Origin: Antedon bifida
Taxonomy: Eukaryota; Echinodermata; Crinoidea; Comatulida; Antedonidae
Direction: 5' to 3'
Assembly: GCA_963402885.1 (NCBI GenBank)
Contig: OY727097.1
Coordinates: 5,766,001-5,830,000 of the forward strand
Length of the DNA stretch: 64,000 nt
Shown: positions 53,401 to 57,682 of the stretch, piece after piece
Layout: the number at the start of each line of letters is the position of its first letter
Position numbering within the stretch: the stretch's first letter is position 1
The notes under the pieces: generated by a model
Seen by the model: only the letters and a program-made list of their open reading frames with translations
What the model was told of the DNA's origin: nothing
Databases searched by the model: none
Program-made: the position numbers and the translations under genes

Positions 53401-55659
53401 AAACTTATGAGCAATTTTTTCATATTTTTCACCAACTCTCTTGAGATTATGTATCTTTTCATTCCGGATACTTGGTGTCATCGTACTATTCATATAGTAG
53501 CAAGGTTGAACTAATTACTAGTTTAATTCATTTTGATTAATATTTCTTTACGAATGTTGAATTTTACACACACTGACCCTTATCTTATAAAATGTTAGTT
53601 GACATCAATTTGACCTCTTTTTCTAAATGTTGAGTTGACGATGACATGAACTAAATAAGATGTTTATTATTACAATTTTTAAAATTAATAGTACTTAATA
53701 AATTTGCGTTATCTTTTACTGGAAATAAATAATAGTATGCTTATTTTCTAGACACCACAATATAGTGGCAGTACACCTACAGTAAAAGATGTCTGTGATC
53801 GTTTGTTGAACCTTGACGGCTTAGATCCAAGTGCAATTCCAAGATACCAAGCAAAGATTGCAGAACACAACATTAACGGGCATGTTCTTCAACAGTGTGA
53901 CATAGATGAACTAAGGAATATCCTTGGAATGTCATTTGGAGATTGGCAGATTTTCCGCGGGATGGTTCTCCAATTACGAGATCAAATGATGTGCTTCCCC
54001 TGTGGAGGTAGCATCTCCAGTTGTGACCAGGCCCAAAATGAACCGGTCATCACAACTAATCCAGTACCGTCGGTTTCTTCACAATCTCATAATGACTATT
54101 TAAATCTAAGCTTTGAGGAACTTAGAAAAAGCTCACGACCACCTTCTTCGGACTCTTCCACCCATTCTGCCTTCCACACCTCTCATCCGTACCTTGGCAT
54201 GTCACCAAGTGAGCATTACAGCAACTCCATAGGAGGACTACCAATTGGTATTATCGGCATTAATTATAGTGTAGAGGATGAAAAAGCCAAGAAGACCGCT
54301 AAGAAGTCAAAGATCAAGACCAGTGCAAATGGTGATGGGCTAGTTCCTGCGATTACAACTCCTCTGTCTTCAGTAACTGCTTCTTACAACTCTAGAAATG
54401 ACGCAAAGTTTCTGCAGAAACAAAATGGAACTGCTCATACTGGTTATTCAGGTATGGCTACGGAGTGCGATCGGACCGGATCATCTGGATCCACTGCCAT
54501 CCATGAAGTATTAGCAGCAGACGGTGAACCTGCTGTGTTCCAGATTGGAGGAGATGAAAACTTGCCAGGGTCAGAAGAAGAAATGTCCGAGATGTGGGAG
54601 GAAGAATTCCCTAAAGTTGGTGAAGAGAGTCCGAAAAGGAGGTACAGATTTGGTGTGAGTCAAAACTCCTTGGCTGGAAGTATTGAAAAACTAAAAACTA
54701 AGCTGTCGCATAGTATTGAAAGCTTACAAAAACGGAGCGACGAACGTGACAGTTTGTTGGGCAAGTCTTTGAGAAGTGGTGGTAACGGTTATCATGAGAC
54801 TCATTTACATGTCAACAGAAGTAACGAGAGTCTTGATGAAAGAGATGGTGTTCCTCTTCTTCAAGCCTTACATCAGGGGAACCCTGACGTAACTCCCACC
54901 TCTTTAGAGAATGACAGTGGCCATGTCAGCTCTAGCGAGAAAAATTCTCCAACAGATGCTGCTTTGAAAGCTGCCGCTGCAGCAGCATTGTCTCCAAAAC
55001 CACTTGATAGTCCCACCAGAAAAATCCACCGCGATATCGACAAAGCTCTGCAAGCGGCAAGAGCAGCTCAAAGAGCACAGCATTCAGATTCCCCAAGTTA
55101 TCTAGATCAGCAAGATTACCAATTAGATGATCGAACATCTCATGAACAATCCCTTCTGTCAGGCTATTCATTCTACACAAGTAACCAAGAACTTCCAGGC
55201 GTTCCAGAAAGTGATAACTTCCCGGTGTTGACAAGTTCCTCTGCATCGTTCCCAAACACTCCTCAAAAAGGTCTGCCCAATACTAACAACAACGGGAAGA
55301 TGTACTACAAGTCAATACAGTCGATGGACGAGTACAGTGGAGTACCGATGTCTCTGCGACCGTTGATCCGCAGTCGCTCAACTCCGAACCAGTTCTCGGA
55401 CGAATCATCGTACTTCACAAAGCAGGTTCAAGAGGGAAGCATGAAAACTCTGGACCAAAGCTTTGAAGCTTTTGTGACACTGACAGCTGAGCAGAGTAAC
55501 AGGAGGCATGTAAACTACGATGGAGAAACAGCGTCGCCTGTCCGCGCTCAGAGTAGCCCTTATCGAATGTCTGCCCCAATGGAAGTATTCAGCATAGCTC
55601 AACAAGGCTCTCTGGATATTAAGCATCATCCGAGGCAACATAGCGACACTTTAGTTTGA
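23378..55659 (+). CDS. KIDINS220: Kidins220/ARMS orthologue (5' exon not seen)
   Basis: Exons: 23378-23476, 29385-29483, 30691-30789, 36323-36421, 38502-38600, 39086-39184, 39651-39749, 40076-40174, 41593-41691, 41940-42038, 42134-42311, 44683-44844, 45504-45767, 46200-46356, 46785-46936, 47071-47735, 49875-50064, 50890-51055, 51459-51637, 52119-52300, 53752-55659. All joins hold frame, giving about 1730 residues; vertebrate Kidins220 has about 1770. Domain order matches that family: N-terminal ankyrin repeats, KAP-type P-loop NTPase with four membrane segments, a conserved helical region, a SAM-like domain, a disordered tail and a PDZ ligand. In vertebrates this membrane scaffold links Trk, Eph and other receptors to MAPK and cytoskeletal signalling; that role is inferred here from homology. 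The reading is strong because stretches such as [19 protein letters not shown] and NINGHDY are family signatures. About 36 N-terminal residues are missing. Confidence 0.95.
23820..24142. mobile_element. 340-bp MITE with TTTAAG..CTTTAAG ends, copy 1
   Basis: Shares nearly its whole length with 25713-26056. Both contain ATCACATAATAGTTATTCAC, TAAATTGTCTG.CAGACAATGG and a right end GGGGGAACAATACATCTTT. The termini are inverted (TTGTCTCCC against GGGGGAACAA). No coding capacity. Confidence 0.8.
25385..25545. mobile_element. Partial inverted copy of the 340-bp MITE
   Basis: The right end reads TTTTTTAGGGGGACAATATA, the reverse complement of the left end of the 25713-26056 copy. It also contains the inverted TTTTTGGTCAAAATGAATAAC block. 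It is truncated on its left. Confidence 0.6.
25713..26056. mobile_element. 340-bp MITE, best copy
   Basis: Left terminus CTTAAAGATATATTGTCCCC and right terminus GGGGGACAATACATCTTTAAG form an inverted repeat of about 20 bp. The interior is AT-rich and non-coding. The open frame at 25863-26054 lies wholly inside and is fortuitous. Confidence 0.85.
26385..26630. mobile_element. Palindromic dispersed element
   Basis: AGCTTACCTGGACAAACCAA and AGCCCTTTCTCCTCGAAGAG at 26403-26450 return inverted at 26546-26592. A further GACTACCAACACCACTGTTG block follows at 26597. Related copies or pieces occur at 15550, 16385, 19898, 20675 and 42463. The 148-codon open frame at 26137-26583 runs through this palindrome and is not a gene. 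Confidence 0.8.
28112..28242. mobile_element. TA-flanked palindromic MITE
   Basis: Contains CTATCAAACTAGTTTGACAAA, ATATGACATCATCATGTCC and the complete right end AGTTTGATAGTGTAGACAGA. The outer left bases are lost. Confidence 0.8.
29385..29483 (+). CDS. KIDINS220: Kidins220 exon, ankyrin repeat
   Basis: 99 nt, TTTCAG before and GTGAGT after, phase 0. It encodes [18 protein letters not shown] and ends NHADT, a canonical ankyrin repeat. Confidence 0.95.
29962..30122. mobile_element. TA-flanked palindromic MITE
   Basis: Ends TAAAGCTCTGTCTA and GTGTAGACAGAGCTTTA with the family interior. The GGTAGTGATATG segment is duplicated inside this copy. Confidence 0.8.
30691..30789 (+). CDS. KIDINS220: Kidins220 exon, ankyrin repeat
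   Basis: 99 nt, phase 0, between TTTCAG and GTAAAA. It encodes [18 protein letters not shown], matching the WTALMWA repeat typical of Kidins220. Confidence 0.95.
30890..31200 (+). repeat. Polypyrimidine (CT-rich) tract
   Basis: About 300 bp, almost purely C and T on the plus strand, with recurring CTCTTCCTCCTTTCTCTC words. It lies 100 bp downstream of a splice donor in a Kidins220 intron. Such tracts can form triplex DNA; no function is shown. Confidence 0.85.
31676..31920. repeat. GGGGACACTTT-family remnant with a nested tRNA-derived SINE
   Basis: Left part CCCATCCTTTGGGACATCCC and right part CCCCAAAGGTGTCTTTAATAG belong to the dispersed family seen at 57530. Between them (about 31765-31872) is a tRNA-like unit with GTAGCTTGGTAAA (A box) and GGGTTCAATCCTG (B box). 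The SINE seems to have inserted into the older element. Confidence 0.65.
31940..32135 (+). repeat. ATC/ATT-rich microsatellite
   Basis: Imperfect CATCATCAT and ATAATCATTATC repeats over about 190 bp. Open frames on both strands here (His-rich on plus, Met/Ile-rich on minus) come from the repeat. Confidence 0.8.
32520..33115 (+). repeat. 23-bp minisatellite, about 25 copies
   Basis: Unit ACTACCACTATTTTCAATCTTAA and variants (CAGTCTTAA, TTTTGTCTTAA) repeat head to tail with a 23-bp period. The left side grades into diverged copies from 32520. It lies within a Kidins220 intron. Confidence 0.95.
33470..33665. repeat. Imperfect inverted repeat with CTGCAGTAACTGCAG ends
   Basis: Left TACTGCAGTAACTACATTTTG and right ATTCTACTGCAGTTACTGCA point toward each other around a non-coding interior. 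A related motif set stands at 15800-15970. It is probably a small DNA transposon. Confidence 0.55.
34282..34423. mobile_element. TA-flanked palindromic MITE, first of a pair
   Basis: Starts TAAGGCTCTGTCTACACTAT and ends AGTTTGATAGTGTAGAGTTAA. It is followed after only about 11 bp by a second copy. Confidence 0.8.
34435..34567. mobile_element. TA-flanked palindromic MITE, second of a pair
   Basis: Starts TAAAGCTCTGTCTACACTAT and ends GTTTGATAGTGTAGACAGAG. Its interior differs from its neighbour, so the two are separate insertions or diverged duplicates. Confidence 0.8.
35653..35880 (-). other. Possible coding fragment, antisense in a Kidins220 intron
   Basis: The minus strand reads open from about 35880 to 35653, with an acidic, Ser/Gly-containing translation ([16 protein letters not shown] near its end). 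Composition differs from the surrounding AT-rich intron and looks coding-like. There is no recognised family, splice context or partner exon. It may be an exon of an antisense gene or a retrocopy fragment. Confidence 0.2.
36323..36421 (+). CDS. KIDINS220: Kidins220 exon, ankyrin repeat
   Basis: 99 nt, phase 0, acceptor TTATAG and donor GTAAGG. It encodes [18 protein letters not shown], equivalent to the PIIWAAGRGH repeat of the family. Confidence 0.95.
37021..37465. repeat. Direct repeat of about 140 bp flanking a MITE
   Basis: 37021-37160 and 37329-37465 are about 80-90% alike by eye. Both contain GACTAAATAGCTGCATA, GTTGATCAATCTAGTGGCAC and TTTAGTACCAGAATTTA. The TA-flanked MITE at 37163-37329 lies exactly between them. 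A GGTTCAAATC word gives a tRNA-like look. Confidence 0.8.
37163..37329. mobile_element. TA-flanked palindromic MITE between direct repeats
   Basis: Ends TAAAGCATTGTCTACACTAT and GTAGACAGAGCTTTA, with the family interior CATATATGGACATGATGATG. Confidence 0.85.
38502..38600 (+). CDS. KIDINS220: Kidins220 exon, ankyrin repeat
   Basis: 99 nt, phase 0. It encodes [18 protein letters not shown] and ends DIAGM, with donor GTAGGT. The last 18 exon bases plus the donor are copied several times downstream (38583-38880). Confidence 0.95.
38583..38880 (+). repeat. 60-bp tandem repeat made from an exon end and its splice donor
   Basis: Five units about 60 bp long start with CCTGATATTGCAGGCAT and continue through GTAGG..TCATAATCATCTAAGG and CTACGTTCACACTAA. 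Unit 1 begins inside the preceding ankyrin exon at 38583. The first and third units keep an ATGGTAGGT donor; others are changed (ATTATAGGC, ATTGTAGGC, ATAGTAGAC). Confidence 0.9.
39086..39184 (+). CDS. KIDINS220: Kidins220 exon, ankyrin repeat
   Basis: 99 nt, phase 0, TTTCAG before and GTAAGC after. It encodes [18 protein letters not shown] and ends NAVDK. The continuing open frame to 39451 is intron read-through. Confidence 0.95.
39651..39749 (+). CDS. KIDINS220: Kidins220 exon, ankyrin repeat
   Basis: 99 nt, phase 0, TTTTAG before and GTAAAC after. It encodes [18 protein letters not shown] and ends NIQDK. Confidence 0.95.
39805..39955. repeat. Pogo/Tigger-like terminal-repeat remnant
   Basis: Left ACAGTCAACTCTCTCAATAC and right GTATTGGGAGAGTGACTGTA are inverted to each other, about 150 bp apart, with TCCCAAAACCAGAC words between. 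An inverted relative stands at 51862-52018. The CAGT-type ends resemble pogo-like MITEs; this assignment is tentative. Confidence 0.6.
40076..40174 (+). CDS. KIDINS220: Kidins220 exon, ankyrin repeat
   Basis: 99 nt, phase 0, TTTCAG before and GTAAGT after. It encodes [18 protein letters not shown] and ends DIAGH, matching the DTVLI repeat of the family. Confidence 0.95.
41150..41306. mobile_element. TA-flanked palindromic MITE, right end shortened
   Basis: Starts TAAAGCTCTGTCTACACTAT and has the full interior. The right end is reduced to AAGTTTGACAAGCTTTA. Confidence 0.8.
41593..41691 (+). CDS. KIDINS220: Kidins220 exon, ankyrin repeat
   Basis: 99 nt, phase 0, acceptor after a poly-T tract (TTTCAG), donor GTAAAT. 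It encodes [18 protein letters not shown] and ends EICSK, like the TALYWAVEKGN repeat of vertebrate Kidins220. Confidence 0.95.
41940..42038 (+). CDS. KIDINS220: Kidins220 exon, ankyrin repeat
   Basis: 99 nt, phase 0, acceptor CGTTAG and donor GTATTT. It encodes [18 protein letters not shown] and ends TTDK. It is the tenth consecutive 99-nt repeat exon. Confidence 0.93.
42134..42311 (+). CDS. KIDINS220: Kidins220 exon, last ankyrin segment and linker
   Basis: 178 nt, acceptor TGGTAG, donor GTAAGT, ending in phase 1. It encodes [20 protein letters not shown], then [19 protein letters not shown] and ILTQIFGA. These words are nearly unchanged in vertebrate Kidins220 and identify the gene. A longer open frame in another phase (41955-42338) is a shadow. 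Confidence 0.97.
42312..44682 (+). other. Kidins220 intron, 2.4 kb
   Basis: No exon was seen. It contains a piece of the CTTACCTGG element at about 42463-42545, a tandem pair of CTACCATGACATGAATTTCA segments (43157 and 43281), and a GGGGACACTTT-family remnant at 44078-44212. Confidence 0.65.
44078..44212. repeat. GGGGACACTTT-family remnant
   Basis: Contains TTAAGGGGGTACCTTCGGGAC, AATAGGGGTGTCCCCTGAAC and ACCATTAATAGGGGTTCTG. Same family as 57530-57682. Confidence 0.5.
44683..44844 (+). CDS. KIDINS220: Kidins220 exon with the KAP P-loop (Walker A)
   Basis: 162 nt, enters with two bases and leaves in phase 1. It encodes [10 protein letters not shown] and then [18 protein letters not shown]. 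The P-loop reads G-S-G-K-C: the Ser/Thr that normally follows the lysine and helps hold Mg2+ is Cys (TGT at 44820-44822). A MITE starts only 33 bp after the donor. Confidence 0.96.
44878..45008. mobile_element. TA-flanked palindromic MITE, right end lost
   Basis: Starts TAAAGCTTTGTCTACACTAT, only 33 bp beyond a splice donor. The interior is typical, but the right terminal repeat is replaced by unrelated sequence after TTTTTTGTCA. Confidence 0.75.
45226..45425 (+). mobile_element. tRNA-derived SINE
   Basis: TGGCGCAGTGTGTTGG (A box) and GAGGTTCAAATCC (B box) are spaced as in a Pol III promoter. They are followed by a central block CTCTCCACCCTGGTGTATAA and ATGGGTACCCGG of a kind shared by SINEs in several marine invertebrates. 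It lies in the intron between two KAP-domain exons. It is not a functional tRNA; no cloverleaf is kept. Confidence 0.7.
45504..45767 (+). CDS. KIDINS220: Kidins220 exon, KAP domain membrane segments 1-2
   Basis: 264 nt, acceptor TTGCAG, donor GTAAGT, phase 1 to phase 1. It encodes a first hydrophobic segment ([19 protein letters not shown]), a Pro/Thr/Asp-rich loop ([16 protein letters not shown]) and a second one ([16 protein letters not shown]). KAP NTPases of this type insert two helix pairs into the membrane; the loop here is longer than I would expect in vertebrates. Confidence 0.95.
46200..46356 (+). CDS. KIDINS220: Kidins220 exon, KAP domain
   Basis: 157 nt, acceptor TTGCAG, donor GTAAGT, phase 1 to phase 2. 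It encodes the end of membrane segment 2, then a cytosolic stretch with [15 protein letters not shown] and TNKALPIR, matching the TTKALPVR signature of the family. Confidence 0.95.
46490..46562 (-). mobile_element. tRNA-derived SINE fragment, inverted
   Basis: Read on the minus strand it gives CCCAGGGTTCAATCCTGAC and GGGTTGTAAC, then TCTTTCAACTCA. The same word order stands on the plus strand at about 31805-31872, so both are copies of one SINE family. Confidence 0.6.
46785..46936 (+). CDS. KIDINS220: Kidins220 exon, KAP domain
   Basis: 152 nt, acceptor TGAAAG, donor GTTGGT, phase 2 to phase 1. It encodes [20 protein letters not shown] and [17 protein letters not shown], clear matches to the family. 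The donor is weak but keeps frame with the next exon. Confidence 0.93.
47071..47735 (+). CDS. KIDINS220: Kidins220 exon, membrane segments 3-4 and Walker B
   Basis: 665 nt, acceptor TTGCAG, donor GTAAGT, ending in phase 0. Two further hydrophobic segments ([19 protein letters not shown] and [19 protein letters not shown]) are followed by [20 protein letters not shown], the Walker B-like strand [14 protein letters not shown] (Asp codon at 47445-47447) and [18 protein letters not shown], the best conserved part of the domain. Confidence 0.97.
48219..48362. mobile_element. TA-flanked palindromic MITE, right end shortened
   Basis: Starts TAAAGTTCTGTCTACACTAT and has the interior ATGACATCATCATGTCCATA. 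The right repeat is cut down to AATAGAGCTTA. Confidence 0.75.
48870..48947 (+). CDS. KIDINS220: Candidate optional 26-residue Kidins220 exon
   Basis: 78 nt, phase 0 on both sides, following CTTGACAG and ending at TCG|GTACTT. The frame is open and encodes a charged segment ([18 protein letters not shown]). It falls where vertebrate Kidins220 has an alternatively spliced, poorly conserved linker after the KAP core. The donor is weak. Skipping it also preserves frame, so a cassette exon is possible; so is chance. Confidence 0.4.
49875..50064 (+). CDS. KIDINS220: Kidins220 exon, post-KAP region
   Basis: 190 nt, acceptor CTCTAG, donor GTAAGT, phase 0 to phase 1. It encodes a Ser/Asn-rich linker, then [20 protein letters not shown] and LLNIVSVTG, a block strongly conserved in the family. 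Confidence 0.96.
50089..50226. mobile_element. TA-flanked palindromic MITE
   Basis: Starts TTAAGCTCTGTCTACACTAT 24 bp after a splice donor and ends AATTTGATAGTGTAGACATC. It carries the family interior. Confidence 0.8.
50534..50667 (+). repeat. C-rich minisatellite, 15-18 bp unit
   Basis: About eight units of CCCCCCAAACTCACCTCT and variants, very C-rich on the plus strand and thus G-rich on the minus strand. The short Pro/Ser/Lys open frame over it (50517-50729) is repeat-derived. Confidence 0.85.
50890..51055 (+). CDS. KIDINS220: Kidins220 exon, post-KAP region
   Basis: 166 nt, acceptor TTCTAG, donor GTAAAT, phase 1 to phase 2. It encodes [20 protein letters not shown] and [13 protein letters not shown], nearly invariant in the family. 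The spliced frame continues into the next exon through a Lys codon. Confidence 0.96.
51459..51637 (+). CDS. KIDINS220: Kidins220 exon, post-KAP region
   Basis: 179 nt, acceptor TTGTAG, donor GTAAGT, phase 2 to phase 1. It encodes [19 protein letters not shown] and [19 protein letters not shown], matching the DIRNFEVFLS and VKVFLPCTVNLDPKLRE blocks of vertebrates. Confidence 0.96.
51652..51855. repeat. GGGGACACTTT-family remnant
   Basis: Starts TATAACCCCTCCTATGGGAC, has ACCTATTAAGGGGACACTTT and two further CCTTATTAAGGTAACA blocks. It is the clearest relative of 57530-57682 and 19515-19740. Confidence 0.6.
51862..52018. repeat. Pogo/Tigger-like remnant, inverted to 39805-39955
   Basis: Has TACAATACCCGGTTTCCCAG on the left and CTTGGAGGAGTTGATTGTAT on the right, with AGTCTGGTTTTGG in between. 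These are the reverse complements of words in the 39805 element. Confidence 0.55.
52119..52300 (+). CDS. KIDINS220: Kidins220 exon, linker before the SAM-like domain
   Basis: 182 nt, acceptor TTGTAG, donor GTAAGT, phase 1 to phase 0. It is Ser/Thr/Asn-rich ([20 protein letters not shown]) and not conserved in sequence, but correctly phased between strong exons. Confidence 0.88.
52925..53000. repeat. Dispersed repeat shared with 61212
   Basis: ATACGTATGAAACGCCATGT and GTGCCAAA, then ACCAATATTAAGTC, also occur in the same order at 61212-61280. No termini were identified. Confidence 0.6.
53052..53134. mobile_element. 83-bp near-perfect CpG-rich palindrome, TTA-flanked
   Basis: The arms AGGGTCTTTCACACTTGTTC and GAACAGGTGTGAAAGACCCT are inverted repeats; the centre holds CCGGTCCGG and CCGGAACTGTGCCGG. 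TTA stands directly outside both ends (53049-53051 and 53135-53137), as for PIF/Harbinger-type insertions. It is a MITE-like miniature that would fold into a single hairpin. Confidence 0.85.
53752..55659 (+). CDS. KIDINS220: Kidins220 last exon: SAM-like domain, tail, PDZ ligand
   Basis: 1908 nt, acceptor TTCTAG, phase 0, stop TGA at 55657-55659. The first ~77 residues form a SAM-like domain ([20 protein letters not shown] to [15 protein letters not shown]), very close to vertebrate Kidins220. The rest is low-complexity and probably disordered: Ser-rich segments, an acidic patch with EMWEEEFPK (about 54589-54612), [17 protein letters not shown], an Ala run (about 54967-54990) and [16 protein letters not shown]. 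The protein ends HSDTLV, a class I PDZ ligand (T-x-V); vertebrate Kidins220 also ends in a PDZ ligand. The W-acidic patch could be a kinesin light chain site; this is a guess. Confidence 0.97.
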   Translation, partial: TPQYSGSTPTVKDVCDRLLNLDGLDPSAIPRYQAKIAEHNINGHVLQQCDIDELRNILGMSFGDWQIFRGMVLQLRDQMMCFPCGGSISSCDQAQNEPVITTNPVPSVSSQSHNDYLNLSFEELRKSSRPPSSDSSTHSAFHTSHPYLGMSPSEHYSNSIGGLPIGIIGINYSVEDEKAKKTAKKSKIKTSANGDGLVPAITTPLSSVTASYNSRNDAKFLQKQNGTAHTGYSGMATECDRTGSSGSTAIHEVLAADGEPAVFQIGGDENLPGSEEEMSEMWEEEFPKVGEESPKRRYRFGVSQNSLAGSIEKLKTKLSHSIESLQKRSDERDSLLGKSLRSGGNGYHETHLHVNRSNESLDERDGVPLLQALHQGNPDVTPTSLENDSGHVSSSEKNSPTDAALKAAAAAALSPKPLDSPTRKIHRDIDKALQAARAAQRAQHSDSPSYLDQQDYQLDDRTSHEQSLLSGYSFYTSNQELPGVPESDNFPVLTSSSASFPNTPQKGLPNTNNNGKMYYKSIQSMDEYSGVPMSLRPLIRSRSTPNQFSDESSYFTKQVQEGSMKTLDQSFEAFVTLTAEQSNRRHVNYDGETASPVRAQSSPYRMSAPMEVFSIAQQGSLDIKHHPRQHSDTLV

Positions 55660-56530
55660 ACTAGCAATAATTATACAGAAAATGATCATGTGACTGATAA
55701 TAAACTGCATTATGGGAAAGAAAGACGGAAAGAATAATGATTAATGCAAGATTTACGCAAGAGATATTGAATATTGTATGATATATGACAGAAAGATCGA
55801 ATCGTCAAAATCAAGTCCCTACCAATGTGCATACATACTTCGTATTGATACTACTACCTGACTAACACTTTGAAGGCTGAAAATGTTTTGTTAAAATGTG
55901 GTGTTAATTTTGATGTTTAAAACTATGAAGAGAACAAATAACCTTTATAAACTGTGCGATTATTTATTAGAAAGTGGTAGTTGATGAAATTTCAGTAGCG
56001 GAATAGAAGTTACAATATGTACAATGTTCAGGTTGCCATTTCAACCTTGGTGCTTGTGATTATCTAGAACATGTGACTTGTTTGGAAATTTGTCGATGTT
56101 GACCTTTTAGATGGTCGCCATAGATGTAGACCCCAAGTTTACTTAGTGACCGTTTGTTGTCATGGTAACCTGTCATCGTAGACGATGAACTGTGGTCTTG
56201 GTGACCTACCTATATTGTCATAGAGGGCGACCTAAACTCTTAAGTGATTGTCGTCCTGTCTCTCAATGGTGACCTTTTGTCAATTTGGTGACCTGTGTTG
56301 TTATGGTGACCCATGTGTTGTCATAGATGGTGACCTTTTCGTGTCTCATAGATGATAACATTGTGATGTCATAGGTGTTGATGGTTACATTTTCATATAT
56401 AGTGGCATTGTGTATTAGATGGTGACCTTTTACCATCATAGATGTTGACCTTGTGTCATCATAGATTTGTTGACCTGTGTGTGTTGTCATATCGATGACC
56501 TATGACCTGTGGTGCTTTGTGCTATTAAAT
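55660..56530 (+). other. Likely Kidins220 3' UTR with TGACCT-type repeats
   Basis: An AATAAA lies at 55699-55704, only 40 bp past the stop, and another at 56856-56861. From about 56095 to 56510 the sequence repeats GGTGACCTTTTGTCATCATAG and GTTGACCTGTGT words at irregular spacing of 25-40 bp. No open frame crosses it. Which polyadenylation site is used cannot be told. Confidence 0.55.
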
Positions 56531-57529
56531 GTAAGATGAGTATTTTTATTGAAATGGTGCCACACGTTTGTATTTATTTATGTGTGTAGAAACATTTTAA
56601 AATTTAGATTTACAATGACAAATAATTTTTAATTTAGTAATGAAAATATGATATACAGTTTTTTGGCATATTTGTAAATTTAATTATTACCAATACTTTT
56701 AAAATTATAGATAACATTTTTTTACTTTATAATTTCACTAAATATTAAGTAATTTTTTTTTTATTTGAAATTTAATTTAAATTATACTAAAAAAATGAAT
56801 AAGTCACGAGTGCTATATTTTATTTGACTGTTTAAATATTAAATACGCTTTAAACAATAAATATTGTTCTGAATTTGACTAATTTAAAACAAATTAATAG
56901 TTTATGTTAAAAAAGGCTATTGTCACTGTTAATCATTGTATTTTAAATTGTGTATATTTAAGAGAATTATGGATGTTGATACCTAGCTATATCTAACCTA
57001 GTACAAGGAGAAAGATTGACATCCTATTAAAGCATTTGATTGGCTAACGGAAGACAATGATATGGAATCTTTATATCACTTTATTATCACCTTTTGAACA
57101 TTATTTTAATAGAAGACATTCCTATAAGTATTTTTAATCTCAATTTTTAAACGCAGTTTTTTTTTTATTAATTTTGATGAACAATTAGAGGAATACATTT
57201 TTTTATCTTAACAGTTAAAAAAAATTCTTACATAAAATCTTCCAGTCATTATTTTAATATAACGTTTAATTAGTAGTGCAATATAACGAAATGTACAATC
57301 CTGAATAGTGGTTTTCTTAATATTATAATTTATTATGTTTTTATTCAGTGTACGGGTTCCTCGTCCAATACTTCCAACTTCTAGTACAGGGTTCATATGG
57401 GTAATTAAAAACCTGGAACAAAATCATGGAATATTAGAAAATGACGAATTTGGCTTTCATTCAAAAGTCATAAAAATAAAATTGAATTGTTTTACTTAAT
57501 TAATAATTAATTGATATATTGATAATTTT

Positions 57530-57682
57530 ATAGAGTAAACCCCCTATTAGGGGACACTTTCCCATGATATGAACGAGATACATATGTTTTAACACTTCGG
57601 TCAACCCCTATTCAACGGACAATTTTAATAAGGGGACAATTTGACCCCAAAGGTGTCTCCTTAATGGGAGTTTAACTGTATT
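57530..57682. repeat. GGGGACACTTT-family element, best copy
   Basis: AGAGTAAACCCCCTATTAGG on the left and CCTTAATGGGAGTTTAACTG on the right are inverted to each other, about 150 bp apart. The interior has GGGGACACTTTCCCATGATA and ATTTTAATAAGGGGACAATT. This layout suggests a short terminal-repeat transposon; older copies occur at 15380, 19515, 31676, 44078 and 51652. Confidence 0.65.
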
